Source of the DNA: Photobacterium profundum SS9
GTDB lineage: Bacteria; Pseudomonadota; Gammaproteobacteria; Enterobacterales; Vibrionaceae
Reading direction: 5' to 3'
Assembly (NCBI RefSeq): GCF_000196255.1
Contig: NC_006370.1
Span: 3,051,411 to 3,115,410, forward strand
DNA length: 64,000 bases
The notes beneath the pieces were generated by a model. That model made no database searches, was not told the origin of the DNA, and worked only from the letters and a program-made list of their open reading frames with translations. The position numbers were made by a program, and so were the translations under genes. Of the stretch, positions 19,183 through 29,772 are shown piece after piece (the stretch's first letter is position 1; every line of letters begins with the position of its first letter).

Positions 19183-20106
19183 TTACTCTTGTTCTGGTGT
19201 TTGCTCTGGTGCGCTTTCTTCAAGTTTAGGCTGCTCAATAGGCACAACTAAAGGTGAAGAATGGTTGGTCATTTTAGCAACAAGACCACCAATACGCTGA
19301 CGCATTTCACGACGGTTAACAATCATATCAATTGCACCATGTTCAAGCAGGAATTCACTACGCTGGAAACCTTCAGGAAGCTTTTCACGTACTGTTTGCT
19401 CAATAACACGTTGGCCAGCAAAACCAATCAATGCTTTTGGCTCGCCGATATTGATATCACCTAACATTGCAAGGCTAGCAGATACGCCGCCCATTGTTGG
19501 GTCAGTCAATACGGAAATAAACGGCAGACCTTTTGCAGATAAGCGCTGTAATGCTGCACTCGTTTTCGCCATTTGCATCAGTGACATCAATGCTTCTTGC
19601 ATACGTGCACCGCCACTGGCAGAAAAACACACTAATGCACAATTACTTTCGAGGGCTTCATTAACAGCACGAACAAACTTAGCACCCACAACGGAGCCCA
19701 TAGAGCCGCCCATGAAAGAGAACTCAAATGCACAAGCAACAATCGGTTGCTCTAGCAATGTACCTTTCATTACGATAAGTGCGTCTTTTTCACCACTTGA
19801 TTTTTGAGCGGCAGAAATACGATCTTTATATTTCTTAGAATCACGGAATTTTAACATGTCTTTTGGCTCTAGATCGGCAGCCAACTCCACTTGACTGTCG
19901 GTATCAAGGAACGTTTCAAGACGACGACGAGCTTTCATTCGCATGTGATGATCGCACTTTGGACAAACTTCTAGGTTACGTTCCAGATCGGCGTGATAAA
20001 GCACTTGCTCGCACGAAGTACATTTAGTCCAAACCCCTTCAGGGATTGAGACTTTACGAGAAGAGACAATATTACTTTTAGTTAGAATCTTTTCAAGCCA
20101 GCTCAT
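19183..20106 (-). CDS. accD: acetyl-CoA carboxylase carboxyltransferase subunit beta
   Basis: With AccA, transfers the carboxyl group from biotin to acetyl-CoA, giving malonyl-CoA for fatty acid synthesis. The N-terminal zinc ribbon has C29-x2-C32 and C48-x2-C51. The crotonase-like core contains [13 protein letters not shown] and SGGARMQEA. The start MSWLEKIL is typical. The 307 aa end in an acidic, glutamine-rich tail that is somewhat extended. In E. coli dedA separates truA and accD; here dedA is absent. Confidence 0.97.
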   Translation of the reverse strand: MSWLEKILTKSNIVSSRKVSIPEGVWTKCTSCEQVLYHADLERNLEVCPKCDHHMRMKARRRLETFLDTDSQVELAADLEPKDMLKFRDSKKYKDRISAAQKSSGEKDALIVMKGTLLEQPIVACAFEFSFMGGSMGSVVGAKFVRAVNEALESNCALVCFSASGGARMQEALMSLMQMAKTSAALQRLSAKGLPFISVLTDPTMGGVSASLAMLGDINIGEPKALIGFAGQRVIEQTVREKLPEGFQRSEFLLEHGAIDMIVNRREMRQRIGGLVAKMTNHSSPLVVPIEQPKLEESAPEQTPEQE

Positions 20107-20248
20107 GAATGACCTTTAATTTAATTCCCCCGCTTATTTTACGCCGAGGATACAAATTCAATAATTATAAGAGGGGAATTAAAGCACAAAGTTGCCAGTC
20201 TGTAGATAAAAAACTGGTTGTACCTTATGCGAGGTCCCAAAAAAACGG

Positions 20249-21034
20249 TTAATCTGGAAGGAAAATAGGCCCTAATGGCGAACTCGGCAAACCAAATTCT
20301 TCAGGATAATCAACGGCAACCAAATATAATCCAGCGGCTTTTGCCGTTTCACCCGCCACACGACGATCTTTTTGTTCCAGCACCCACTTCATCCACTCGG
20401 GTGTTTCTTGACCACGACCAACGCGAATTAAACTACCCGCAATATTACGTACCATATGATGGACGAAAGCATTCGCTTTGATATCAATGATGACGAAATC
20501 ACCCTGACGGCTAACATTTACATGTTTCATCGCGCGCCATGGGCTACGAGATTGGCACTGACTTGCACGTACTGACGTAAAATCATGTTCCCCAACTAAG
20601 TACTGTGCAGCTTCGTGCATTTTCTTTTCATCTAAATGCCCGTGGTAATGGCTAACACCCACACCAAAAATAGCGGGGCGTAGTGCACTATTATAGATGA
20701 TATAACGATAGCGACGGGCTGTAGCACTAAAGCGAGCATGAAAATCATCACTCACTTGCGTTGCCCAGCGAACTGAAATATCACGAGGTAAATGCGCATT
20801 AACCCCAATCGTCCATGCAACCATTTGACGGTCAACATCAACATCGAAGTGAACAACTTGCCCCGTGCCGTGAACACCTGTATCAGTTCGCCCTGCACAA
20901 AATACGGCAATCGGTTTATTTGCGATATGCGATAGCGCCTTTTCTAAGCGTTCTTGTACGCTATCTACATCGACTTGACGTTGCCAACCACAGTACTTTG
21001 CACCGTCATACTCAATACCTAAAGCTATTCGCAT
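20249..21034 (-). CDS. truA: tRNA pseudouridine synthase A
   Basis: Forms pseudouridine at positions 38-40 of tRNA anticodon stems. The catalytic aspartate is D51 in [22 protein letters not shown] and [14 protein letters not shown] also match the family. Length 261 aa is normal. It lies downstream of hubP on the same strand, with the short repeat F between them. Confidence 0.97.
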   Translation of the reverse strand: MRIALGIEYDGAKYCGWQRQVDVDSVQERLEKALSHIANKPIAVFCAGRTDTGVHGTGQVVHFDVDVDRQMVAWTIGVNAHLPRDISVRWATQVSDDFHARFSATARRYRYIIYNSALRPAIFGVGVSHYHGHLDEKKMHEAAQYLVGEHDFTSVRASQCQSRSPWRAMKHVNVSRQGDFVIIDIKANAFVHHMVRNIAGSLIRVGRGQETPEWMKWVLEQKDRRVAGETAKAAGLYLVAVDYPEEFGLPSSPLGPIFLPD

Positions 21035-21148
21035 AATTAAATTCGTTCTCAGAGCGGCGCATGGCCAATTTAAAAGGAAGGGATTATAAGGAATCGAGTG
21101 TAGGAAAAGAAGCCCCTTAGACGCTTGATAGCTCGCCTAAGGGGATAA

Positions 21149-21217
21149 TATACCAAGCCACCTCAAGATGCAGGTTTCAGAGTGGCTGAAACGAGCATCT
21201 TGAGGTAACTTGGGTAT
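21149..21217. repeat. short 69-bp derivative of the palindromic repeat (copy F)
   Basis: It starts TATACCAAG (one C missing) and ends CTTGGGTAT, six bases from the hubP stop. It forms a single long hairpin between hubP and truA. Confidence 0.8.
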
Positions 21218-21223
21218 CAAGGG

Positions 21224-24200
21224 TTAACGCTTGTATTGTGCTAATAATTTCGTTGCTTCACGCTGACTTACTGAGTCACCTTTTTGGGCAACTTCTTCAA
21301 GTAAACCTATTGCGCCTTCAGCATCATTCATTTCTAAATAGGCTTTTGCGAGATCCAATTTACTTGAATATTCACCATGACTATCAACATCGTAAGATTC
21401 TATGCCAGCAAGTACATCAGGGAACTCATCCAATCCCACCTCAAGGTTTAGCGGCTCTGCATCTAAATCAACAGGGTTAGTGACTTCTTCTTCTTTCATT
21501 AGCTCATCAATGCTGATGTAAGGAGAAGCAAGCGGTTCTTCCTCATCCAGTAATACACTGGCTGGCTCTGCAAACGTTAAAGCAGGCTCTTCGCTTTCTT
21601 CAATTAATGATTCAGGATCAAACGAGGTAACATCTTCAACTTGCATCTCGGGCTGAATAGACCAATCTTCACTTTCCAATTCAGGTTCAGGTGTTGAGCC
21701 AGCCCAAACAGCAGCGTCTTCTTCTGGTACAGATAAATCAATAGCATCATTTTCAATCATGTCGCTGTTCATGAAATCAAGACTATTAAAATCTAGATCT
21801 TGCTCAGTGTTACCTAACTGCTCATCAAATAACAATCCATCACGTTCTGCTGCTTCAATTTCTTGATTAACGCTTACCTTTGCATCTTGTTTAGTATGCT
21901 CTGGCACTATAGGGTCATCAAGTTCAACGTTGGGTTTTGATGGGCTCAGTACCTTATCTTCAGCTTGCTGTTCAGCGATTACTTGTTCACTCATCGCTTG
22001 TGTTTCTATTGCTTGTTCACCCATCGTTTCTGTAAACATTGCTTCTGTAGACATAGCTACGGGCTCAGTCAGCAGTGCTTCCATGTCTAACCCTGCTGAA
22101 TCGACAAGATCTTCATCGAACATATCAGCGGCTGGTTCTTGAAAGCGCGCATCCACTTGAGAGTCAGTCGCGTTCTGTGAAGCTGCTTGTGCAACGGGAG
22201 ACGTAATCTTAAGGCCTTGTTCTAATTCGTACTGTTCAAGCTCATTCTGTTCTTCAAGCGATGCTTGCAATGCATCATCTTCACTGAATTCAGGCAGTGT
22301 AGTTGGATCAATCGCTTCAAATGCAGATGCAGACTCATGCTCATGCTCATGCTCATGCTCAAAAGATGTTTCAGCTCGTGGCGGTTGAGCAACGTTATTA
22401 CCGTAAGATTCAGAGGCTTCTACCGCTTGTTGCAAATTTTTAACAACGTTATCGAGCGCAATGCGTTCATCATCTTCTGATAATAATGAAAGATCATCTT
22501 CTAATGCATCAGCTTCAGGATCATTGAAGGCGGTATCTTCATCAAACTCAGGTAACTCCTCAACAGAGAGTGATTCCCCTACCTGAGAACCAATAGGATT
22601 TGAATCTCTAGCAGGTGATCTTTCGTCTAATTCAGATAATGCTGTTTCTTCATCAAAAATAGGAAAGTCATCTAAATCGACAATCGGATGTTCTTCGCTT
22701 TTACTTTTACTTTCATTTTCATTTTCATTTTCAGCCCCAAGAGCTTCTGCTGCATCTAGCTCTTCAAGTAAATCTGTAACACTGCGCTCAATGGTTTCAA
22801 CATCATTATCTTCAGACTCGTCAGCATCTATTTCATTGATCACATGATCAATATCGGCAATCAATGCATCAACATCATCAGCTGGCTTATCGGTGGATAC
22901 ATCATCTGTAGCTGATTCTAAAACTGCTTTTTCTGAGGTGTTTTTTGCAACCTCATCAGCCTGCAATGCTTCGTTTAAGATAGCGTCAAATGCAGCAGCC
23001 TCTGATTCTGGAAAATCAGCATCAGGCTTATTGGTTACATCTTCTTTGGCTAAACCTTGCTGCTCTTGTAAAGGTGTTGATAATGCATTTTCAAATTCAG
23101 GATCACTGAATTCATCCTGAATATTATCATCGAGCAAGTTCGGCTCAGTAAGGTGACCAGCGGCAACCTTATCGTCAGCATCTACTACGTGATTTTTGTG
23201 TTCAAGGATTTCATCGAGTAAGTCTGTGCTATTTTCATCGATGATCAGCTGGTCAAGTTCAGTATTATCTTCTAATTCTTCTTCATAAAAAGAATTGGCG
23301 TCGATATCAGTATCATCATCGACTTCAGCATCACCAATTAACTCATCAAGTAAGGCGGTACTATTTTCATCAATTTCAATTGTTGACGTTAATTCTTCGT
23401 CGTCAGTACTGCCGTCAGATAACAACTCGTCGAGTAATGCTGTACTATTTTCTTCAATTTCGATATCACTGCTAAATTCATCATCTTCAACAATATCATC
23501 AAGTAATGCAGTACTTCCTTCTTCAAATATCAGCTCATCACTGACATCAGCTTCAGAGTTCAAATCAAAATCAGTCTGTTGAGCTGTGCTGTCTTCTGCT
23601 ACATCACTTTCTTGTGCTGAAAAATAGTCACTTTCAGTAACCACCGCCGGATTAAACATAGCTTCAGCGTCAGCAAGCGCTTGATCAACCGCAGCTTGTT
23701 CAGCGTCATCACTGGTACTATTTTCTGATGATAAATCAGTATCTGAACTATCAAACGAATCGAATAATGCATCCAATTCACTTTGATCAACAACTTCCTC
23801 AGCATTGGATGCTGCACTTTCTTCTATATTCGCTTCTAGTGTTTCTGAAAACACAGTCGTATTATTCTTTGTATCTTCGTTTTCATTTTCTGCTTCAACT
23901 TCCGCTAATAGGTCATCAAGAATAGACTGATCTAATAGACCATCCTCAATACTATTACTACTCATCAAATCAGAATCAAATTCATTGTCTGCATCATCAG
24001 ATAAATCAAAGTCTGGCTCATCATCCGCTTGCTCTTGCAGTGACTTCTCCCACATTGCGGCAAGTGCTTCATCTGAACTTAGCTCTGAAGATGGCTCCAT
24101 TTGATCAAGAGCACGCTCCATATCTTCAAGACCAATCGCCTGATCATCGCCTTTAACTGAAATACTGCGCGATGAAAGCCCACGATTGCTATCAAGATCT

Positions 24201-25450
24201 AAACCAAACTCATCATCCAGATCAGAAGATAAATCTAAACTTGCCGTATCATCTAGCACTTCACTGGATGCAGAGTTTGAATCATTATCAAACAAGCTTT
24301 CTTCAGGGTTACCAAACAGAGAATCATCGGAAGCAAATAGATCATCAATATCCTGATCTTCACTTAACATTAAATCAGATTCACTATCTGTGGTATCTGC
24401 CGTTAATGGCGCAGGTGCAATAGGTAACTCTTTACCTTCCTGATTTTCTAATGATTTAATATCTGAATCTTCGTCATCCTTGCGACGACGTAACATGAAG
24501 AATGCTATCGCGCCCGCAATCAGACCACCAGGAATCAACGCTGCCGCAGCCAACAGCCAAGGATTAGAAATAAATTGATCAAACCATGATGGTTCCGTGT
24601 CTGCTGTTTGAACTTGAACCTGTTCTTTTTGCTGCTCAAGGAAACTAATAATCTCACCACGTAATGCTTCATCGTCGGTGATTTGGTCTTTTAGTGCCGA
24701 GACTTCATATTGCATTTCAGATAAACGTACACGAAGCAAATGATTGCTTTCTAACAGCTTAGTCATCTGTTCATCAGAAGCATCAAGCTGTTCCTGTAAC
24801 TCTGTCGGCTCAGGTTTTGCAGGTATAAATGCCCGTTCTGATGTGCTTTGTTGCGATGTAGAGCGGGCTTTCGGTGGCGTAACCGATTCCACTTTGGCTT
24901 TTTCAGGTTTTGCTATTGGTGTTGCAACAACCTGAGCAGTTGATTGCGTCGACGATTTTACCGCTTTAGTGGTTCTAGACGTTGTCGAGGCGGAGCGTGT
25001 TTGGCGACGTTGATCTGCCTCTAAACGACGCTTAACACTCGCAACGTCTTCACGCTGAATTTGCGCCATGGTTGGCATGCGTAACTGGCTACCTGGCACT
25101 AACCCATGAATGTTGTTATTTTCAAAAGATTGCGGGTTTGCACGATGAATAGCGCCAATTACTTGGTAAATAGAGACTGAATTGTTCGGACGATAACGAG
25201 AGGCTATACCCCATAACGTCTCATTGGCGGTTGTAGGGCCATAAAGACTATTCGCTTGATTATTCGCTAACGAGGAATAGCTATTTGCCACCCCAGTATC
25301 ACGATAACGATCGGAAACAGTAAACGGCTGATCATCATCAGATGGGCCAATAATACGTACGGTATTCGCTTGCACCGGTAAGTGAAAAACTGTTGTTACG
25401 AAGGCAACCGGTAAAATGAAGCGTGTTACGAATTTAGGTAGGTTAGGCAC
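21224..25450 (-). CDS. hubP: polar landmark protein HubP/FimV family
   Basis: In Vibrio cholerae HubP is a transmembrane protein that anchors chromosome-segregation, chemotaxis and flagellar-number factors at the old pole; FimV is the Pseudomonas homologue. The 1408-aa product has an N-terminal signal-like segment, a periplasmic LysM-type region (about residues 70-130, ETLWGIASRYRP), a coiled coil (about 220-275) and one transmembrane helix (about 295-325) followed by RRRK. A very acidic cytoplasmic part carries repeats. It ends in a FimV-type TPR-like domain (SSKLDLAKAYLEMNDAEGA). The position beside truA is the conserved hubP/fimV position. Confidence 0.9.
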   Translation of the reverse strand: MPNLPKFVTRFILPVAFVTTVFHLPVQANTVRIIGPSDDDQPFTVSDRYRDTGVANSYSSLANNQANSLYGPTTANETLWGIASRYRPNNSVSIYQVIGAIHRANPQSFENNNIHGLVPGSQLRMPTMAQIQREDVASVKRRLEADQRRQTRSASTTSRTTKAVKSSTQSTAQVVATPIAKPEKAKVESVTPPKARSTSQQSTSERAFIPAKPEPTELQEQLDASDEQMTKLLESNHLLRVRLSEMQYEVSALKDQITDDEALRGEIISFLEQQKEQVQVQTADTEPSWFDQFISNPWLLAAAALIPGGLIAGAIAFFMLRRRKDDEDSDIKSLENQEGKELPIAPAPLTADTTDSESDLMLSEDQDIDDLFASDDSLFGNPEESLFDNDSNSASSEVLDDTASLDLSSDLDDEFGLDLDSNRGLSSRSISVKGDDQAIGLEDMERALDQMEPSSELSSDEALAAMWEKSLQEQADDEPDFDLSDDADNEFDSDLMSSNSIEDGLLDQSILDDLLAEVEAENENEDTKNNTTVFSETLEANIEESAASNAEEVVDQSELDALFDSFDSSDTDLSSENSTSDDAEQAAVDQALADAEAMFNPAVVTESDYFSAQESDVAEDSTAQQTDFDLNSEADVSDELIFEEGSTALLDDIVEDDEFSSDIEIEENSTALLDELLSDGSTDDEELTSTIEIDENSTALLDELIGDAEVDDDTDIDANSFYEEELEDNTELDQLIIDENSTDLLDEILEHKNHVVDADDKVAAGHLTEPNLLDDNIQDEFSDPEFENALSTPLQEQQGLAKEDVTNKPDADFPESEAAAFDAILNEALQADEVAKNTSEKAVLESATDDVSTDKPADDVDALIADIDHVINEIDADESEDNDVETIERSVTDLLEELDAAEALGAENENENESKSKSEEHPIVDLDDFPIFDEETALSELDERSPARDSNPIGSQVGESLSVEELPEFDEDTAFNDPEADALEDDLSLLSEDDERIALDNVVKNLQQAVEASESYGNNVAQPPRAETSFEHEHEHEHESASAFEAIDPTTLPEFSEDDALQASLEEQNELEQYELEQGLKITSPVAQAASQNATDSQVDARFQEPAADMFDEDLVDSAGLDMEALLTEPVAMSTEAMFTETMGEQAIETQAMSEQVIAEQQAEDKVLSPSKPNVELDDPIVPEHTKQDAKVSVNQEIEAAERDGLLFDEQLGNTEQDLDFNSLDFMNSDMIENDAIDLSVPEEDAAVWAGSTPEPELESEDWSIQPEMQVEDVTSFDPESLIEESEEPALTFAEPASVLLDEEEPLASPYISIDELMKEEEVTNPVDLDAEPLNLEVGLDEFPDVLAGIESYDVDSHGEYSSKLDLAKAYLEMNDAEGAIGLLEEVAQKGDSVSQREATKLLAQYKR
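22335..22360 (-). repeat. TCATGC hexanucleotide tract in hubP
   Basis: Four tandem copies of TCATGC (plus two bases) encode alternating Glu-His in the acidic region. The 6-bp unit keeps frame, so slippage would change the repeat number without breaking the gene. Confidence 0.85.
22701..22732 (-). repeat. TTTTCA-type hexanucleotide tract in hubP
   Basis: Related hexamers (TTTTAC then TTTTCA) encode alternating Glu-Asn and Lys-Ser residues. It is a second frame-preserving 6-bp tract in the same coding region. Confidence 0.75.
23190..23560 (-). repeat. acidic ENSTALLDEL peptide repeats in hubP
   Basis: At least four related segments (ENSTDLLDEIL, ENSTALLDELI, ENSTALLDELL, GSTALLDDIV) are spaced by about 25-45 acidic residues. 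Such cytoplasmic acidic repeats are a known trait of HubP. Confidence 0.8.
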
Positions 25451-25640
25451 TGCCCGCTATCCTCTCTGGCAGGGTATGAAATTGAAAGCTAGTTCTAATA
25501 GTCAAAGCAAAAGCTTTCATCCAAATTTCTATCGGCATTTCAAAAAATAACTGAAGTCGATTTTAACGATTGTTGCTTGTACACAACGAATGTCAAGGCA
25601 GTCAAAGCGCTTTTACCTAAAGGATCATGAAAATGGAGTG

Positions 25641-25903
25641 TATACCCATGTTACCTCAAGGTGCTTTGTCAGGCTCTTGCTCGAAGACCAGAGCAAGGCG
25701 CTACACGAGGTAATTGTTATTCACTTTTTGAGTGTCGCAACGCTGGGCTGGTTTGCGAGCTAGCGCCCCGTAGGGCAAGACAACTTGCACTAACCTGCGT
25801 TGTTATAAAATCTCAATGTAGAATAACTATACTTCAATTCTATGCCTAGCATCTTAGCACAATTTGCCTTGCTGACTTTGTACCTTGAAGTATCATGGGT
25901 ATA
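25641..25903. repeat. 263-bp repeat of a second family (copy G)
   Basis: It starts TATACCCATGTTACCTCAAG and ends CTTGAAGTATCATGGGTATA, so it has inverted ends related to the first family. The interior is different (for example AACCTGCGTTGTTATAAAAT). The one open frame inside it is not considered a gene. It occupies the hubP-usg intergenic region. Confidence 0.7.
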
Positions 25904-25946
25904 GCCATGAGCAGCACATCAAGTGCTGCCCACATCTATATTCTAT

Positions 25947-26960
25947 TTACATGTAATCGCGAATCAGTAGTTCAGCGATTTGAATGCTGTTGGTCGCAGC
26001 CCCTTTACGGACATTATCAGCAACAACCCACATGTTTAGACCACATGGATGACTGATATCTTCACGAATACGCGACACCATAACGTGATCTTTACCCGTC
26101 GCATCACTTACTTGCGTTGGGTACTCGTTATTATGGAACACTTCAATGCCTTCTGCCTCATCTAATAAACGGGTTGCTTCTTCGATGTTTACAGGTTGGC
26201 TTGTTTCAACGTGTAGCGCTTCAGCATGACCATAGAAAACCGATACACGTACACAGGTAGGGTTAACGCGGATATTACCGTCACCCAAAATTTTCTGTGT
26301 TTCCGACACCATTTTCATTTCTTCTTTGGTGTAGCCGTTATCCAAGAATTCATCGATATGTGGCAAGCAGTTAAATGCGATTTGCTTATCGTATACCTTC
26401 GTTTCTGCTGCAAGACCATTCAACAGCTTCGCCGTTTGGCCTGCTAGCTCATCAATCCCTTTTTTACCTGAACCTGACACTGATTGATAAGTCGCAACGT
26501 TAATACGTTCGATACCGTAAGCCTCATGAATAGGTTGAAGCGCCACCAGCATTTGAATCGTCGTACTGCTCGGGGTCGCGATGATATTACGGTTACGGTA
26601 GTCAGCAATCGCATGAGGGTTGACCTCTGGGATCACGAGCGGTACATCGTGGTCATAACGGAAAAGTGAGGAGTTATCAATTACGATAACGCCATGGTCA
26701 GTCGCAATTGGCGCCCAATGTTCAGACGCTTCTTCACCCGCAGAGAAAAATGCAATCTGCACTTGGCTCCAATCAAAATTATCTACATTCTTTACTAACT
26801 TTGATTTGCCATGAAAACGTAACGCACCACCTGCGCCATTTTCATCTGCTAGTAGGTAGAGATTACGAATAGGGAAATTGCGATCTTCTAACACCTGAAC
26901 GATAGCTTCACCAACAGCGTCTGTTGCGCCAAGTACTGCTATATCAAATTCCTGACTCAT
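25947..26960 (-). CDS. usg: Asd-like USG-1 protein lacking the catalytic cysteine
   Basis: It belongs to the aspartate-semialdehyde dehydrogenase superfamily, with the Rossmann motif [11 protein letters not shown] and the segment [13 protein letters not shown] near the substrate-binding Arg and His. Active ASADH has NCST at the catalytic Cys. Here the aligned residues are S131-S132-T133-T134, so the nucleophile is Ser132, as in non-catalytic E. coli USG-1. Synteny (pdxB-usg-truA) agrees. Length is 337 aa. It overlaps pdxB by four bases (ATGA), implying translational coupling. The true cellular asd is expected elsewhere. Its function is unknown. Confidence 0.88.
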   Translation of the reverse strand: MSQEFDIAVLGATDAVGEAIVQVLEDRNFPIRNLYLLADENGAGGALRFHGKSKLVKNVDNFDWSQVQIAFFSAGEEASEHWAPIATDHGVIVIDNSSLFRYDHDVPLVIPEVNPHAIADYRNRNIIATPSSTTIQMLVALQPIHEAYGIERINVATYQSVSGSGKKGIDELAGQTAKLLNGLAAETKVYDKQIAFNCLPHIDEFLDNGYTKEEMKMVSETQKILGDGNIRVNPTCVRVSVFYGHAEALHVETSQPVNIEEATRLLDEAEGIEVFHNNEYPTQVSDATGKDHVMVSRIREDISHPCGLNMWVVADNVRKGAATNSIQIAELLIRDYM

Positions 26961-28132
26961 TGAATGTCCTCTACGACTGTAAAACCTAATTTAGCCAGCG
27001 ACTCTACCCCAAAACCGACCTTACCTGTTACTGTAATCGCACTATATTCACGTCGATCCCAGTAATTTTTACGCATCTGATCAAATGCAGTCGCCATTTG
27101 TGCTTCATTGCCTTTTGTCACCACCATATTTCGTCTAAATAATGCATCATCTTTTCGAATATCGTAAATCAATTGGATTAAGCTAAATAACGTCGCATCA
27201 TCCCACTTCCGGCTTAACGATACATTGGGAACGGGTGCTATCGGTAATAAGCTAGACGCTTCCACCGCCTGATCTATATTTAGAAAAGCACAATAGCGAT
27301 TAAACACCATGGTCGTCCCACGCGCTTTGCCTTCTAAACCGTAGCCCGCTATGTGTGGTGTTGCAAACGCTAATAATGGTAATAATTCTAAATCGACGTG
27401 TGGTTCAAACTCAAAAACATCTAACACCGCCGTTAATTTTTTACCCAAACCAGATTGCGATAATTGAAGCGCTTTCTTTAGGGCTTGATTATCGGTAACG
27501 GGGCCACGTGCCGCATTGATCAAAATCGCATCAGGCTGCAAAGCATCAATAAAAGCCTCATTAATCAGGTGGTGGGTTGGGTATTCACCATCTTTAGTGA
27601 TTGGAGTGTGTACCGTTATCACATCACATTGGGCTTTTATTGCCTCTAATGAATGGAATTGTCGTGTATCCCCTTCTTGCTCTTTTATTGGGTCATTCAG
27701 TAAATAAGGAATGCCAAGCGCATCAAGACATTGCGCCAAATAACTGCCCACGTTGCCTGCACCAATAATGCCAATGGTTTTATCAAAAATTGAAAAGCCT
27801 TGCTGCTGACCGATTACCATAAGCGCACTCAGTACGTACTCTGCAACGCCGACCTTGTTACAACCAGGTGCAGAGGTAAATGTAATGCCTCGTTCAGCGA
27901 GTAGTGCCTGATCGACGTGATCCTGACCTGCTGTTGCAGTACCGACAAACTGAAGTTTATTGGCCTTGCTGATGAGGTTATGGTTTACCTTGGTAACAGA
28001 GCGAATCATTAATGCGTCGATATCAATGAGATCATCGGCTGACAACGTGCGCCCGGGCTTAGTTACCACTTCACCAAGCTGACCAAACAGTTCTGCCGCA
28101 TAAGGCATATTTTCATCGATAAGGATTTTCAT
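26957..28132 (-). CDS. pdxB: erythronate-4-phosphate dehydrogenase
   Basis: Second step of DXP-independent pyridoxal phosphate synthesis: oxidises 4-phosphoerythronate. It is a D-isomer-specific 2-hydroxyacid dehydrogenase with N-terminal [16 protein letters not shown], the NAD-binding [14 protein letters not shown] and the catalytic His in [16 protein letters not shown]. Length 391 aa is normal, including the C-terminal dimerisation domain. It lies upstream of and overlaps usg. In enteric bacteria it is followed by the same gene. Confidence 0.97.
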   Translation of the reverse strand: MKILIDENMPYAAELFGQLGEVVTKPGRTLSADDLIDIDALMIRSVTKVNHNLISKANKLQFVGTATAGQDHVDQALLAERGITFTSAPGCNKVGVAEYVLSALMVIGQQQGFSIFDKTIGIIGAGNVGSYLAQCLDALGIPYLLNDPIKEQEGDTRQFHSLEAIKAQCDVITVHTPITKDGEYPTHHLINEAFIDALQPDAILINAARGPVTDNQALKKALQLSQSGLGKKLTAVLDVFEFEPHVDLELLPLLAFATPHIAGYGLEGKARGTTMVFNRYCAFLNIDQAVEASSLLPIAPVPNVSLSRKWDDATLFSLIQLIYDIRKDDALFRRNMVVTKGNEAQMATAFDQMRKNYWDRREYSAITVTGKVGFGVESLAKLGFTVVEDIQ

Positions 28133-28179
28133 TATATCTCCGGAAAAATAAATGAGATTGATGTCGGCAAGGCGCTTGT

Positions 28180-29346
28180 TTAGTCTGAACCAAACAAATC
28201 ACGGGTATATACTTTATCAGCAACATCACTAAGCTCGGCGTCCATGCGGTTTGAAACAATAACATCAGACATTTGCTTAAACTGCTCAAGATTTTTAATC
28301 ACTTCAGAGCGATAGAATTCTTTTTCATTTAATACTGGTTCATACACGACAACTTTAATGCCTTTCGCTTTAATGCGCTTCATAATCCCTTGAATCGAAG
28401 AGGCGCGGAAATTGTCAGACCCCGCTTTCATTACCAAGCGATACACGCCAACAACGGTAGGATTTTTTTGAATGATCGAATTGGCAATAAAGTCTTTACG
28501 TGTCGAGTTTGCATCAACAATGGCACCAATAATGTTATTCGGTACTTCTTGGTAATTCGCCAACAGTTGCTTGGTATCTTTCGGTAGGCAGTAACCACCA
28601 TAGCCAAACGATGGATTGTTATAGTGAGAACCGATACGAGGGTCAAGCCCCACCCCTTCAATAATCTGGCGAGAATCTAAACCATGCGTCGCGGCATAAG
28701 TATCTAATTCATTGAAATATGCCACACGCAATGCTAAATAAGTATTCGAAAATAACTTAACGGCTTCTGCTTCAGTTGAGTCAGTGAAAAGCACTTCAAT
28801 ATTTTCTTTAATAGCGCCATTAGCCAACAAGTTAGCAAATCTTTCTGCTCGCTCAGAGCGTTCACCAACAATGATGCGTGACGGGTAAAGGTTATCGTAT
28901 AACGCTCGACCTTCGCGAAGAAATTCTGGTGAAAATAAAATATTCTCACATCCTAATTCTTCTTTAATACGTTGGGTATACCCCACAGGCACGGTTGATT
29001 TAATCACCATGACGGCATTAGGGTTGAATGCGATTACATCTTTAATAACCGCTTCAACCGATGAGGTATCAAAGTAATTATTAATCGGATCATAATCTGT
29101 TGGCGTAGCAATAATGACAAACTCAGCATCAGCATAGGCCAGTGCTTTATCTGTGGTCGCAATAAGGTTAAGATTTTTGTCTGTTAGATATTCTTCAATT
29201 TCTTTGTCAACAATCGGAGACTGTCGTTTGTTGATTAACTCAATTTTATCTTTAACAATATCTAATGCTATTACATCATTATGCTGAGATAACAGCACTG
29301 CATTTGATAAACCAACATAGCCAGTACCAACAACAGTAATCTTCAT
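28180..29346 (-). CDS. ugd: UDP-glucose 6-dehydrogenase, copy 1
   Basis: Oxidises UDP-glucose twice to UDP-glucuronate. The dinucleotide motif is [12 protein letters not shown] at the N-terminus. The catalytic cysteine is C253 in [14 protein letters not shown], and SPEFLREG is present. The 388 aa form the short class of the enzyme. A closely similar paralogue of the same length lies at 52172-53338. This copy sits between pdxB and fabB, outside the polysaccharide cluster and not in the usual E. coli gene order, so it is probably an insertion into this block. Confidence 0.93.
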   Translation of the reverse strand: MKITVVGTGYVGLSNAVLLSQHNDVIALDIVKDKIELINKRQSPIVDKEIEEYLTDKNLNLIATTDKALAYADAEFVIIATPTDYDPINNYFDTSSVEAVIKDVIAFNPNAVMVIKSTVPVGYTQRIKEELGCENILFSPEFLREGRALYDNLYPSRIIVGERSERAERFANLLANGAIKENIEVLFTDSTEAEAVKLFSNTYLALRVAYFNELDTYAATHGLDSRQIIEGVGLDPRIGSHYNNPSFGYGGYCLPKDTKQLLANYQEVPNNIIGAIVDANSTRKDFIANSIIQKNPTVVGVYRLVMKAGSDNFRASSIQGIMKRIKAKGIKVVVYEPVLNEKEFYRSEVIKNLEQFKQMSDVIVSNRMDAELSDVADKVYTRDLFGSD

Positions 29347-29473
29347 TACTAAACCTCAAAATAGAATATTTTCCGAGTGTTATATTACATCAACAGACAA
29401 GCCAAAAGTAGCCACTCTGTCGGTGAACACATTTCAACACAAACAAAAATAGATTAATTAGTATAAAAAACAC

Positions 29474-29502
29474 ATAAAAAAACCCGGCATATAGCCGGGT
29501 TG
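29474..29502 (-). terminator. intrinsic terminator of the fabB 3' UTR
   Basis: On the minus strand AACCCGGC-TATAT-GCCGGGTT is followed by a U tract. It lies about 270 bases past the fabB stop and upstream of ugd. Confidence 0.9.
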
Positions 29503-29772
29503 AAAAAATCCAGGTAAAAGCATTAGCAGCCAGAGATAGACACTTCCTTAAAAAGAAAATATCATTCGTGCTAGCTAATGTTGCGTCTGTTTATTTAAGG
29601 CACTGGCTATGTCGCCACTCGAAAGATGTCTCCGCTAAAAGCCGTCTCTTTGAATGGTTCCGTTTCTACTGTAAAAATAGAAACGGTTAGCCAGTGTCTA
29701 CCCCGGAAAACTGCCTTCAGAAATAAGAGCCTATAACATTACGTATAGCCCCTTACTTCCAAAATCACATGA
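29474..29772 (-). ncRNA. structured fabB 3' UTR, possible FarS-like small RNA
   Basis: Nearly 300 bases between the fabB stop and its terminator contain no open frame but are highly structured. CACTGGCTA (29601) pairs with TAGCCAGTG (29688) and encloses CCGTTTCTA (29660)/TAGAAACGG (29678). In Vibrio cholerae the sRNA FarS is cut by RNase E from the fabB 3' UTR and represses fadE. The terminator-proximal part here is in the same position. Identity to FarS is inferred from synteny only, and the larger branched element upstream is not explained by it. Confidence 0.5.

Noticed and set aside
25661..25849. 62-codon open frame between hubP and usg
   Set aside because: It lies wholly inside a non-coding repeat element.
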